Assembly: GCA_963827515.1 (NCBI GenBank)
Contig: CAWHBF010000004.1
Location: 124,001 to 188,000 of the forward strand
DNA: 64,000 nt
Direction: 5' to 3'
Origin: JABFSA01 sp963827515
GTDB lineage: Bacteria; Acidobacteriota; Vicinamibacteria; Vicinamibacterales; UBA2999
The notes under the pieces were generated by a model that saw only the letters and a program-made list of their open reading frames with translations, searched no databases and was not told the origin of the DNA. Of this stretch, positions 27,443 through 37,031 are shown piece after piece. The translations under genes were made by a program, and so were the position numbers. Within the stretch, counting starts at the first letter, position 1. The number at the start of each line of letters is the position of its first letter.

Positions 27443-28693
27443 TCACGGTCTCTGGCGGGCGGCAATCCGGTAGAGATGGGTATCGCTTCGGATGAAGAAC
27501 GACCCATCTGACACGGCGATCGAGGCCAGCGTGGCCCCGTCGATCTGGTTGACGGCGAGCCGGCTGAAGGTCTTCCCCGGCGCGATCACCGTCGCGATAC
27601 CCTCTTCGTTCAAGAAGTAGATTCGTCCATCGCCGAAGATCGGGGACGCGGAGTAGTTGCCGCCGAGCCGCTGTTGGTAGTGGACGGTGCCCGTGCGAGC
27701 GTCGACGCACGTCAGGATCCCGATGTCGCTGACAACGAACAGCTCGTCGCCGACAAGAATCGGTGAGGGCGTGAACGGTGCACCCCTCCGCAGCGTCCAC
27801 GCCACGTGCGTGCGAGTCACGTCCCCTTCCCCGTCGGGCCGAACCGCCATCAGCGTCGGCTGCTGAAATCCTGTCGCGATGAACACGAGCCCGTGGCCGA
27901 ACACTGGCCGCGGTACGTTCGAGAACCCGTCTCCGTAGCCAACCCGCCAGATTTCCCGGCCGGTCGTCGGATCGTACCCGCCGGCACGATAGGCGCCGAT
28001 CGACACAATCTGATCTCTCTCGCCAACGCGAATGGTCAGCGGCGTGGTGTACGCCTGATCCGCGGGTGTGCGCCGCTGCCGCCGCCAGCGTTCCTTTCCG
28101 GTCTGCGTGTCGAGCGCCACGACGAACGCTTCGACATCATTCCCGTCGCAGTTGATGATGAGCAGGCCTCCATAGAGCTCGGGTGACCCACCTCCCCCGT
28201 GCTGGGAGCGGTACGGCAACCGCGTCCGCCAGAGCACCTCACCAGTTGAGGTCAGTGCGGCGGTCCCTTCGGCGCCGAAGTGCACGTACACGCGGTCTCC
28301 GTCGAGAATGGGCGTGGGCGAGGCGAAGCTGTTCTTTGGATTGAGAAGGTTGGTCCGGTCGAGTCGGAACAGCTCGACGTCCACGACCTGACGGCCCGTT
28401 GCCGCATCGAACGCGAACGCCCGTAGTGACATCGAGGGGCGGCCTCCTGGCGGCCGTTGCTCAACCGAGGCTGTCAGCCAGATTCGCCCTCCTCCCACGA
28501 CCGGTGACGACCATCCACGTCCGGGCACCGGTGTCTTCCAGGCCACGTTGGTCGTCTCGCTCCACTGCGTCGGCAGACCACCTTCGGTCGAGTGTCCCTG
28601 CCCCGTCGGCCCCCGGAACTGCGGCCATTCCTGGGCCGACGCGACTGTCGACATGACCAGGCACGCGAGCACCGCGGAAAGAAATCGCCTCAC
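27443..28693 (-). CDS. secreted PQQ-like beta-propeller protein, paralogue
   Basis: 416 residues with a signal peptide cleaved near ASAQE, WPQFRGPTGQGHS at the mature start and repeated blades (GEVLWRTRL, GKERWRRQR, GREIWRVGY). Same family as 4342-5676. It faces the SPFH gene tail-to-tail with 13 bases between. Role unknown. Confidence 0.87.
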   Translation of the reverse strand: MRRFLSAVLACLVMSTVASAQEWPQFRGPTGQGHSTEGGLPTQWSETTNVAWKTPVPGRGWSSPVVGGGRIWLTASVEQRPPGGRPSMSLRAFAFDAATGRQVVDVELFRLDRTNLLNPKNSFASPTPILDGDRVYVHFGAEGTAALTSTGEVLWRTRLPYRSQHGGGGSPELYGGLLIINCDGNDVEAFVVALDTQTGKERWRRQRRTPADQAYTTPLTIRVGERDQIVSIGAYRAGGYDPTTGREIWRVGYGDGFSNVPRPVFGHGLVFIATGFQQPTLMAVRPDGEGDVTRTHVAWTLRRGAPFTPSPILVGDELFVVSDIGILTCVDARTGTVHYQQRLGGNYSASPIFGDGRIYFLNEEGIATVIAPGKTFSRLAVNQIDGATLASIAVSDGSFFIRSDTHLYRIAARQRP

Positions 28694-28737
28694 GCACCAA
28701 TGGTAAGGCGCATCTCTCCCTGTACAATCAGCAGGCC

Positions 28738-28959
28738 GTGTTGAGAACCCGCCGGTCGGCGATCGTGCTGTGTGTGGCCGTCGTGCTGTGCATCGCGCTG
28801 GTGCCCGCGCCGTTTCTGTCGGCCTGCGCGATCCTGGTTCCCATCTGGTCGCTGTTTGCGTTCGTTCCTGAGGCCTTCGTCGCCTCCGTCGAAGACGAGT
28901 CTCCCTCGCAACCCGATCCCTCGCACTCGCTCCTCGCCCCTCGCGCCCCTCCCGCCTGA
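28738..28959 (+). CDS. small hypothetical membrane protein
   Basis: 73 residues from GTG 28738; two hydrophobic segments over residues about 8-45 and a Ser/Pro-rich tail. I do not recognise the family. It lies divergent to the propeller gene and just upstream of another small protein gene. Confidence 0.45.
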   Translation: MLRTRRSAIVLCVAVVLCIALVPAPFLSACAILVPIWSLFAFVPEAFVASVEDESPSQPDPSHSLLAPRAPPA

Positions 28960-29026
28960 CGACTCTCCGGTACGAGTCGGATCGTGACGTAGCGCGGTCG
29001 ACGTGTGACCGCGCGAGGGAGGACGT

Positions 29027-29230
29027 GTGTCGCTCAAGAAATCACTTCGAACAATTCTCACCTGCATGGTGCTGCAGGTCGGCGTGCTGTCGGGTGTTCC
29101 GATGCGCCCGGAACAGGTGCGGGAGCTCATGTTTCAGTTGGGTACCCCGAAGGTGGCGCACACCAGTCCTGACGAACGTCATTCGAGCAAGGATCCGCCT
29201 GCCGAGGGAGAAGGCGATCTGCCGGAATAG
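29027..29230 (+). CDS. small conserved protein
   Basis: 67 residues from GTG 29027 with GGGAGGAC upstream. One hydrophobic stretch near the start (RTILTCMVLQVGVLSGVPM) followed by PEQVRELMFQLGTPKVAHT and an acidic end. I believe similar short proteins occur repeatedly in related genomes, from memory only. Function unknown. Confidence 0.55.
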   Translation: MSLKKSLRTILTCMVLQVGVLSGVPMRPEQVRELMFQLGTPKVAHTSPDERHSSKDPPAEGEGDLPE

Positions 29231-29330
29231 TCCGCGGGGAGTGGGGAATCTTTGACGTCTCAACCCCCTCTGCAAACCCCGACTCCTCGCGCGAGGCCTA
29301 TCTCTCCTGTCGGGGCGATCGACACCGAGT

Positions 29331-29346
29331 TGGCTCGAAACTGGCT
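29331..29346 (+). promoter_or_regulatory. weak sigma54-type promoter ahead of HPF gene
   Basis: TGGCTCGAAACTGGCT has GG-N10-GC and the CG at -20 but lacks T before GC. The 14-mer TGGCTCGAAACTGG recurs exactly at 52998-53011 before a USP gene. Predicted start near 29357 would leave a 124-base leader. Confidence 0.35.
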
Positions 29347-29480
29347 TTACAGCCATCAGGCGCGGGGGTCGGAGGCCCCTGAGCCTTGAGGAGGGCTTCC
29401 GTGCATGACAGAGGTGGTCGAACCGAAGACAGAGCGCGCGGTACCCAACCCTGAGGCCTACTAACGGACGGAGACACACC
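29347..29480 (+). other. structured leader / possible small RNA before HPF
   Basis: No gene. GC-rich segment with complementary pieces (ggggtcggaggcccctgag, gccttgaggagggc) and a cggtacccaaccctgaggcc element before a good ribosome site region. It could be an HPF leader or an unannotated small RNA; nothing here decides. Confidence 0.3.
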
Positions 29481-29882
29481 ATGGCTAGACCAGCGCAAAT
29501 CACATTCCGCAACATCCAACCGAGCTGGGCGCTCGAAGCGGAGGCTCGCACCCGAGCAGCCTGGCTCCAGACCCTCCATCCCAACATCGTTGGCTGCCGC
29601 GTCCTTGTGGAGATTCCGCACCGGCATCCGTCGCGCGACCGGCACGTGTGCGTCCACATCGGGCTGTCGCTGCCCGGCGAGGACCTCGTGGTGAACCACG
29701 AGCCTACGCTCCACGGTGCCCTCAAGGACATCGAGGAGGACGGACACCGCAAGGACGACGATATGGAGGCCGTGCGAAAGTTCGCGCTCGTGGCCGTTGA
29801 CGAAGCGTTCGACACCGCGAGCCAGCGGTTGCAGGCGATCGCGGACCGACAGCGCGACGAGGCCAAGTCTACTTTCAATTGA
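29481..29882 (+). CDS. HPF/RaiA-family ribosome hibernation protein
   Basis: 133 residues: beta-alpha-beta fold with ARTRAAWLQTLHPNIVGCRVLVEIPHRH-type pattern and FDTASQRLQ near the C-terminus, matching the short HPF/RaiA domain. Such proteins bind the ribosomal A/P-site region and stabilise idle ribosomes in stress. Position amid USP genes supports a dormancy role. Confidence 0.8.
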   Translation: MARPAQITFRNIQPSWALEAEARTRAAWLQTLHPNIVGCRVLVEIPHRHPSRDRHVCVHIGLSLPGEDLVVNHEPTLHGALKDIEEDGHRKDDDMEAVRKFALVAVDEAFDTASQRLQAIADRQRDEAKSTFN

Positions 29883-29973
29883 GGCGCTCGAGAGACACTC
29901 CGGGCGGTGCCTCGAGGGCACCACCCGCAAGTGCCGCGCCATCGCCGGCTCCGCCCTGCGGCATGAACCAGGG

Positions 29974-30750
29974 TTACCCCAGGGCGTTGTCGAGAGTCAT
30001 CATCACGGTGAAGCCAACGATGAATCCAAGCGTGGCGACGTCTGTCGTGCCACTTCGAACCGTCTCCGGGATGAGCTCTTCCACAACGACGTACAGCATG
30101 GCTCCGGCTGCCGCGGCCATGCCGTACGGCAGCAACGCCCCGGACACCAGCACGAGCGAGGCGCCAACGACGCCCGCGACCGGCTCGACCACGGCCGAGA
30201 GTTGGCCCCAGAAGAATGCCCGCCCGCGGCTCATCCCCCCACGCCTGAGCGGCAGCGCAATCGCCAATCCCTCGGGAATGTTCTGCAGCCCAATCCCGAT
30301 CGCCAATGCCGTGGCGGCACCGAGTTCGTCACCCCCGTAACTGACGCCGACCGCCAGTCCTTCCGGGAAGTTGTGCAGCGTCATCGCCAGCATGAGCAGT
30401 GTCGGCCGTCGCCACACCACGGGGGGACCTTCCGACGTGGCCTCGTCCGGAAACTCCGCGTGCAAATGCGGCAGCATCTGGTCGGCAACGTACATGAACG
30501 CACCGCCGGCCAGGACACCGAGCGCGGCCGGCGGAACGCCTCCCAACTCGATGGCCGGCACAAGGAGCGACCAGCACGACGCCGCGACCATCACCCCGCC
30601 GGCGAAACCCATCATCCCGTCCATCACACTGCGGGGAGCAGAGCGGAAGAAGAACACCGGAAGGGTGCCGATGGCGGTCAAGAGGTACGTACCGGTCGTG
30701 GCGACCAGCGCTTGGAACACGGGGCTCAAGCTACGGAACGCGTCGAGCAT
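29974..30750 (-). CDS. ZIP-family metal transporter
   Basis: 258 residues, eight hydrophobic segments. Helix 4 HNFPEGLAVG and helix 5 QNIPEGLAIA carry the metal-site motifs of ZIP transporters. It should import zinc or another divalent metal. Divergent from a USP gene. Confidence 0.9.
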   Translation of the reverse strand: MLDAFRSLSPVFQALVATTGTYLLTAIGTLPVFFFRSAPRSVMDGMMGFAGGVMVAASCWSLLVPAIELGGVPPAALGVLAGGAFMYVADQMLPHLHAEFPDEATSEGPPVVWRRPTLLMLAMTLHNFPEGLAVGVSYGGDELGAATALAIGIGLQNIPEGLAIALPLRRGGMSRGRAFFWGQLSAVVEPVAGVVGASLVLVSGALLPYGMAAAAGAMLYVVVEELIPETVRSGTTDVATLGFIVGFTVMMTLDNALG

Positions 30751-30850
30751 GTGCTAGGACCGTGGCAAGGAGGTTACCCTGGCTCCCTCGTCACCCCGAA
30801 GTACCATGGTGGCCTCGCTGACGGCCGCCGCGGACCCGAGGAGCGACAGC

Positions 30851-30866
30851 TGGCATGCGGGATGCT
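30851..30866 (+). promoter_or_regulatory. sigma54-type promoter of USP gene
   Basis: TGGCATGCGGGATGCT: TGGCA and TGCT with the correct 10-base gap, two mismatches to the consensus. Predicted start near 30877, 39 bases before ATG 30916. Confidence 0.6.
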
Positions 30867-30915
30867 CAACGGTCACGTACGAGGGCCCGATATGCTCGCG
30901 CCACTGGGGGTATTC

Positions 30916-31455
30916 ATGAATCCCACCATCCTTCGCATTCTCGTCCCTGTTGATTTCAGCGCTCACTCGGAAGCGGCGTTGCACTACGCCACGGCCTTGG
31001 CCAGCCGCCTTGGAGCGGCGCTCGATCTGCTCCATGTCGTCGAGGATCCGGTCGCCACCCTCGCCTGGAGCTCAGCGATCGAGCTGTCGGGCCTCTCGGA
31101 GCGCCGGAACTCGCTCGTCGAGGAAGCAACGCTGCATCTCGATCGGTACCGAAGCGGTACCACTGACCCTGGCGTGCCGACACAGGCGGTCGTGCGCATC
31201 GGGCAGCCGACAGCCGTCATCACTGAGTATGCCCGGAGCGTCGGTGTCGACCTCGTGGTGATGGGTACCCACGGCCAGAGCGGCCTGGCCGGCATGTTGT
31301 TGGGTAACGTGGCGGCGCGCGTGGTGCGGTACGCCCCGTGTCCCGTCCTTACCCTTCATACCGACGTGATTGGAGGCGTGACCGAATCGCCGCGTGCCGC
31401 TTTGCCTCTCACCCTGGGGTACGCCTTGGGTCATTTGGGGACATCACGCGAATAG
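30916..31455 (+). CDS. single-domain universal stress protein
   Basis: 179 residues from ATG 30916 with GGGGG upstream. LRILVPVDFSAHSEAAL start and MGTHGQSGLAGMLLGN ATP loop, then CPVLTL. A tail of about 30 residues extends past the normal end. Longer frames upstream belong to spacer. Confidence 0.92.
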   Translation: MNPTILRILVPVDFSAHSEAALHYATALASRLGAALDLLHVVEDPVATLAWSSAIELSGLSERRNSLVEEATLHLDRYRSGTTDPGVPTQAVVRIGQPTAVITEYARSVGVDLVVMGTHGQSGLAGMLLGNVAARVVRYAPCPVLTLHTDVIGGVTESPRAALPLTLGYALGHLGTSRE

Positions 31456-31527
31456 CCACACTGGATGCTTCAGGGCGTCCGCCTCGGCGCGTGGGACCAT
31501 ACGGCCCACGCGCTCTCAGCAACCGCC

Positions 31528-32046
31528 TCACTGTTGAGGTGGGTGACCCTTGTCGAAACGCGACCCGTGGGACGCCACGACCTGCCACTGCCCGTCCTTC
31601 TTCACCCATACGTCGGTGTAGTGGTAGTGGCCGCTCGTGTCGATGCCGTTGTAGCGGCTCTTCTCTTCCTGACTGGTGAAGGCCACAGCGGCGGCGCCGT
31701 AGACATTCACCGAGACCTCATCGAGCACCATCGAATCCACGACAAGGTTGCCCTTGGTCAGGTCTTCAATTGCCGTTGACTTGGGGTAGACATGCGCCGT
31801 TGGGCTGGTCCCGTTGAAGTCATCGGCGAGCAGACGATCGATCGCAGCGGTGTCCTTCTTCATGATTGCCGCGACCCAGTCACGCTCCAACTGCGTGATC
31901 GTCGCCTCCACGTCCTCAGTAGGCGCCGCAACCGGCGCCGGCGCGGGCGCGGCCGGAGGTGACGCCGGCGCGGTCCCTTGGTTACAGGCTGTTGCAACGA
32001 TTGCCCCAGCCAACACGAACGGTGCCATCAACTGACGCGTCATCAT
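31528..32046 (-). CDS. NTF2-like (DUF4440) lipoprotein
   Basis: 172 residues: lipobox IVATAC (Cys21), an Ala/Pro-rich linker, then WVAAIMKKDTAAIDRLLADDF and YTDVWVKKDGQWQVVASHGS of the NTF2-like fold. A GG-N10-GC match (GGGCGGTCGCCCTGCT, minus, 32082-32097) lies 25 bases upstream of the start when its transcript is projected. Ligand unknown. Confidence 0.85.
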   Translation of the reverse strand: MMTRQLMAPFVLAGAIVATACNQGTAPASPPAAPAPAPVAAPTEDVEATITQLERDWVAAIMKKDTAAIDRLLADDFNGTSPTAHVYPKSTAIEDLTKGNLVVDSMVLDEVSVNVYGAAAVAFTSQEEKSRYNGIDTSGHYHYTDVWVKKDGQWQVVASHGSRFDKGHPPQQ

Positions 32047-32479
32047 CCCCTCCCACGATACGAAACAGCCTGACGTCTTCGAGCAGGGCGACCGCCCACA
32101 CGGTCCAGGCTTCGATGTCGCTCAGGCGCAAGTTGCGTGCCGCCTCAATTGAAGCCGTCGGAGCCACCTGCTGCTGATGCGCCGAACGAATTCCCCGTCG
32201 CTGACAGGGAATTTTTCACATACCTGCCGACTATTCCCCCGGCGTCTTCGAGCTGTTTCGCCCAGGAGGCTCCCTTCTGGTGGTGCCAGAGCACGAGCAT
32301 CCTCACCCCGGAGCGACAGGCCTTCCTCTTGCAGGGGGGATGCTCCGGGAGGATTCCGAAACTGAAGGGGACCCACATGGATCACTTGACACGACGCATC
32401 GCACGACTCGTGTGTCTCCCGCTGGTCGTATTCCTGTTCGCCACGGTCGTCGATGCGTCAGACGGACTCGGTCGAGCAA
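32047..32479. other. 433-base gap with a possible terminator
   Basis: No supported gene; several frames of 60-90 codons overlap here without family resemblance. At 32189-32216 a stem AATTCCC/GGGAATT is followed by TTT on the plus strand, which could end transcripts from the USP gene upstream. Confidence 0.4.
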
Positions 32480-33100
32480 TCACAACGCGCTCTGGTCGAG
32501 GGTGAACGGCGGGTACTCGTCCACGAGCAGCAGCATGTACGCTTCCACTCGCAGTATCCACCGCATCACCCCGACGCCGAACGGGTACAGCGACGCCGGA
32601 TAAGAACCCGTGAACAGAATCGCGAACCACGCGGCCACGGTGGTCACGAGCCAACCGAACATCAGGAAGAACAGCAGGATCAGGTGTGGAATCGCCACCA
32701 GCAGACGGACGGCGATTATCGTGCGGTCACGCGGAACAGGTGGGCTGGCGACGTCGATCGTGGCCGGGTAGACACCGTCGCCGAACGGGGGATACGCATC
32801 GGCGAACAGACCCATGTACGCGAGGTTTCTGGTACGCCAACGAAGATAGTAGAGACAGAACTCGCGAATGCCGCGGGGGTGCTCCCCCGTGAGGAGAAGC
32901 ATGAACCAACTCACGATCGCCATGAGGTAGGCGGCGGCCCCGAGCAAGCCCGCACTGCCCGTGCGGGACGACCAGAAGACCGGACCGACGAGAAGCGCAT
33001 GCGGAATCGCCAGAACCGGCCTGAAGGCTGTGGTGAGTTTGTTGCGAGCGTACGTCTGCGAGTCGAGAGTCACCGACACCGGATACGTCATTGGAGGCAT
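32480..33100 (-). CDS. DUF4389 membrane protein
   Basis: 206 residues, about four transmembrane helices in two similar halves (LAIPHALLVGP...GIREFCLYYLRWRTRNLAYMG; VAIPHLILLFF...LYPFGVGVMRWILRVEAYMLLL), each half ending in DEYPPF-type motif (DAYPPFG, DEYPPF). This is the DUF4389 pattern. Divergent from the PatZ-like gene by about 43 bases. Function unknown. Confidence 0.85.
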   Translation of the reverse strand: MPPMTYPVSVTLDSQTYARNKLTTAFRPVLAIPHALLVGPVFWSSRTGSAGLLGAAAYLMAIVSWFMLLLTGEHPRGIREFCLYYLRWRTRNLAYMGLFADAYPPFGDGVYPATIDVASPPVPRDRTIIAVRLLVAIPHLILLFFLMFGWLVTTVAAWFAILFTGSYPASLYPFGVGVMRWILRVEAYMLLLVDEYPPFTLDQSAL

Positions 33101-33143
33101 CTTCGTCTGGATCTATCGTTGTCAGCTGCCACAAAGGATTCTG

Positions 33144-35854
33144 ATGTCGCTGCACACTCTGGACCAGTTGTTTGCTCCCCGCTCGGTCACCGTGATTGGC
33201 GCCTCGGCGGCTGAAGGGTCGGTGGGGTAAGTCGTGCTGCGCAACCTGCTCGCCGGGGGATTCGCCGGACCTGTCCTCCCCGTGAATCCCCACCACAGGG
33301 AGATCTGCGGCGCCCTCGCCTATCCCGACGTCGCACACCTTCCGGAGACTCCCGACCTCGCCCTGGTGTGCACGCCGCCCGAGACCGTACCGCGGTGATT
33401 GAGGCCGTGGGAGCACGAGGCATCGGCGCGGCGATTGTCGTCACCGCAGGGCTCTCCCGCACGGTGCTGGCCGACGGCACATCGGCGCAGGAAGCGATGG
33501 TGGTTGCTGCACGGCGTCACGGCACGCGCATCCTGGGCCCCAACTGTCTCGGACTGATTGTGCCGCGCATCGGACTGAACGCCAGCTTCGCCCACGTCAC
33601 CGCCCCCACGGGCTCCGTGGCGTTCGTCTCGCAATCTGGGGCCCTCGCCACGGCCGTGCTCGACTGGGCGCGTCCCCGGGGAATCGGTTTCTCCTGTTTC
33701 GTCTCACTCGGGGACTGCGCCGACATCGGTTTCGGCGATGTGCTCGACGCCCTTGGCAGCGACCCGAATACCCGGGCCATCCTGCTCTATATCGAATCCA
33801 TCACGTCCCGACGCGGTTTCATGTCAGCGGCTCGTGCTGCAGCGCGGAACAAACCGGTCGTGGCGGTCAAGGCTGGGCGCTTCGCAGACGGCATGCGCGC
33901 GGCCCAGTCGCATACGGGCGCCATGGCCGGCTCCGACGAGGTGTACGACGCCGCGCTCAGGCGGGCGGGAATCCTGCGCGTCTTCAGCGTCGAGGAGATG
34001 TTCGAAGCTGTCGAGACGCTCGCTCGCGTGCGTCAGCCGCGCGGCGATCGTCTCGGAATCGTCACCAACGGCGGCGGTATCGGCGTCATGGCGGTGGATC
34101 AGTTGATCGAGGATGGTGGCCACCTCGCAGTGCTCAGCCCCGCCACCCTGGACCGACTCAACTCGGTCCTGCCGGTCACGTGGTCGCACGGTAATCCAGT
34201 GGATCTCGTCGGCGATGCGAATGGGGCTCGCTACGCAGAGGCCATGCGAATCCTCGTGCGCGCGCCAGAAGTGGACGGCTTGCTGGTCATGCATGCGCCA
34301 ACCGCAGTCGCGGACAGCACCGGGGTTGCGCAGGCCGTGGCGGAAGCTGTGCACGGGACGTCACTTCACCGGTACTCACCAGTTGGGTTGGTGGCGAAGC
34401 CGTGGCTCCTGCCCGTTCGCTCTTCGCGCAAGCAGGGATTCCGACCTTCGATACGCCGGAGGCCGCGATACGCGCCTTCCTCCAGCTCATTCAGGTACCG
34501 GCGCAATCAGCAGACGCTGATGGAGACACCGCCGTCGGTGCCAACGCAGTTCACCGTCTCCTCGACTGCCGCACGGGCGGTCGTGAACGAAGCGCTCGCG
34601 CGCATCACCGACCCGGCAGCCGGCACCACGCTCGACGAACGGCAGTCCAAGGCGATCCTCGCGGCCTACGGCATCCCGACCGTCGACACCCACATCGCGC
34701 TCACCCCGTCCGAGGCGGCCCTGAAAGCCCGGGCGATCGGGTTTCCTGTCGCGCTCAAGATTCTCGCCGAAGGCGTCACCCACAAGTCCGATGTCGGTGG
34801 CGTCGACTTGTTCCTCGATTCCGAGTCGACCGTGGAACATGCGGCCGAGCGAATGCTGCGGGTTGTCGCCGCTCGAGCGCCCCACGCCCGCGTACTGGGC
34901 TTCACGGTGCAGCCAATGGTCACTCGAACCGGCGCCCACGAACTCATTCTCGGTATCGCGACCGATCCGGTGTTCGGCCCGGTCATTCTGTTCGGCCAAG
35001 GCGGGACCGCCGTCGAGGCCATCGCCGACCGGTCGATCGAGTTGCCACCACTGAACCTGAACCTCGCCCGCGACCTCGTATCACGGACCCGCGTCGCGCG
35101 GCTGCTGCGTGGCGCGCGCGGACACGTGCCGATCGACATGCACGCGCTCGGACTCGCGCTGATGCAGGTGGCGCAGATGGTGGTCGACATTCCCGATATC
35201 GTCGAGATGGACATCAACCCGCTGCTCGCCAGCGACAAGGGCGTGCTCGCCCTCGACGCGCGGATTCGCATCATCGCGGCAACGGGCGACGTTGCCGCGA
35301 GGTTGAGTATCAGGCCCTATCCGCGGGAACTGGAAGAACCCTTCACGTTGACGTCGGGGCGCCCTGTGCTGCTTCGCCCAATCCGGCCCGAGGACGAACC
35401 GGAGCACTACGCCTTCATCTCGAAGCTCACACCGAGCGACGTCCGCTTTCGGTTCTTCGACACGGTTCGAGACGTGCCGCACTCGGAGATGGCGCGCTTC
35501 ACGCAGATCGACTACGACCGTGAGATGGCCTTCATCGCGACTGCCGAGCGCGACGGTGGCAACGAGACCCTGGGCGTCGTTCGCGTGATGACCGACCGCG
35601 ACAACCACCGCGCCGAATTCGCCGTCGTCGTCCGGTCCGACCTCAGTGGCCAGGGACTCGGTCACCGGCTGCTCGACAAGATGATCGCCTACTGCCGCTC
35701 GCGTGGCACGCGCACCCTCGTCGGCCAAGTGACGGCCGACAATACGCGCATGCTCGAACTGGCCAGCAATCTCGGCTTCAGCCAGCGGGCCATTACGGGG
35801 GAAGGTGTGGTCGAAGTGGCGCTGGATCTTCCTACGAGCGCTCGGACAGCCTGA
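33144..35854 (+). CDS. NDP-forming acyl-CoA synthetase / GNAT fusion, PatZ-like (broken by stop and frameshifts)
   Basis: From ATG 33144: CoA-binding domain (FAPRSVTVIGAS...), ligase domains (GILGPNCLG-type RILGPNCLGLIVP; SQSGALATAVLDWA), ATP-grasp domain (ILAAYGIPTVD; VALKILAEGVTHKSDVGGV) and a C-terminal GNAT domain with acetyl-CoA loop SGQGLGHRLL. This is the YfiQ/PatZ architecture: protein lysine acetyltransferase with a regulatory ligase-like part. An in-frame TAA at 33228 and frame changes near 33390, 34370 and 34490 break it here; joined it is about 900 residues. Sits in the stress island, as lysine acetyltransferases sit with USPs elsewhere. Confidence 0.85.
33151..33166 (-). promoter_or_regulatory. 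possible sigma54-type promoter of DUF4389 gene
   Basis: Minus-strand TGGTCCAGAGTGTGCA has GG-N10-GC with T before GC. Start near 33140 gives a 40-base leader, but it lies in the first codons of the divergent gene, so it may be chance. Confidence 0.35.
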
Positions 35855-37026
35855 CCCGAACCCCGTCGCGAACCAGATCGCCGGGATGGACGATCACCTG
35901 AATGCCCTCGGACAGGCCTGCGGTGACCTCGGCCTCGCGCGGTGCCTGATGGTCAATCTCGATGACGGTGCGACGGGCCCGGCCGGCGCGAACGACGTAC
36001 ACTGCCCATCGCTCGCCTTCGCGAAAGAGCGCGCTCGTCGGCACCTTGAGCACGTCGCCGGCCTCCCAAGTGACGATACGAACGTCGACACGATAGGCAT
36101 CGCCGAGCGAGGCGCACGCCGTCCGGTCAGACAACCCCAGCACCACGTTCACTCGTTGCTCTTCCACACCCAGTGCTGACATCTTCGTGAAGCCCGCCGG
36201 CTGAATCCGGAGAACCGTGGCGTCGAGCACCGTCGACTCCCCCCACTGCTCGATCGTCGCGCGAGCGCCCGCATCCACTCGCACCGCGTCGGCCGACAGC
36301 AAATCTACGACGATGTCCAACTGCCGTGGGTCGCCGAGCTCGAGGAGTGCCTCACCGGGCGGGACAATGCTCTCGCTCTCGCGAAGGCGCCTCAGTACGA
36401 CGCCATCGGCAGGCGCGCTCACCATCACCGTCCCCATGCTCGGCGGGGTGGCCGGGCGGGCCAGCCGGGCCCGTGCCCGCTCGAGCTCCGACGCGGCGGC
36501 CTGCACCGAGAACACAGCCGCCTTGACCGCCTCCTTGCCGAACCGTACTTCATCCTGGCGTGCGTCAACGTCCTGCGCGGACACCACCCCTGCCGCAACG
36601 AGCCTTCGGCTCCGCTCGAGTTCACGCTCTGCCTGCGCGTCCGCGGCTCGCGCGCGCTGCTCTTCCGCGCGCGCGCGACCGAGCGCGGCCTCGGAGCTCT
36701 CCACGGCCGCCTGGGCTTCGGCACGGGTCCTCGCATCGAGCAGCGGCGGCGTCACCGGCTGGATGCGCGCCACGACATCACCCTGTTTAACGGCGTCGCC
36801 GGGCTCGAGCTCAATCCGAAGTCACTCGCCCGCCCACTGGAGCCGAAACAACGAACCGGTCTCGAACGCGGGTCTGCCCTTCCTCATCGACGGTCACGAC
36901 GAGCGGGCCTCGCGATACCGTGGCCACATCGACCTCGAGCGTCTCCGGCCACAGCGCCATCGTCAGCAACCCGCCCAGACACGCGATCACGAACAACACC
37001 CGCCGATTCGACAGCATCCGGAACAT
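35832..37026 (-). CDS. HlyD-family periplasmic adaptor (frameshifted)
   Basis: Start ATG 37026 (MFRMLSNRRVLFVIACLGG) gives one membrane segment and a barrel-sandwich start (TRVRDRFVVSAPVGGRVT), then the frame changes near 36823 and continues RIELEPGDAVKQGDVVARI with an Ala/Arg/Glu-rich coiled coil (about 90-175), lipoyl half and beta barrel. Fixed by removing one base; about 397 residues. It links an inner-membrane ABC pump to an outer channel. Last gene of a three-gene operon; overlaps the PatZ-like gene tail-to-tail. Confidence 0.85.
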
Positions 37027-37031
37027 TTCGG

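Noticed and set aside
30762..30778. Sigma54-like site before the ZIP gene (minus)
   Set aside because: Predicted transcript start is only three bases before the start codon and the first base mismatches.
32145..32385. Two overlapping minus frames of about 80 codons
   Set aside because: No recognisable domain; mixed frames could not be joined convincingly.
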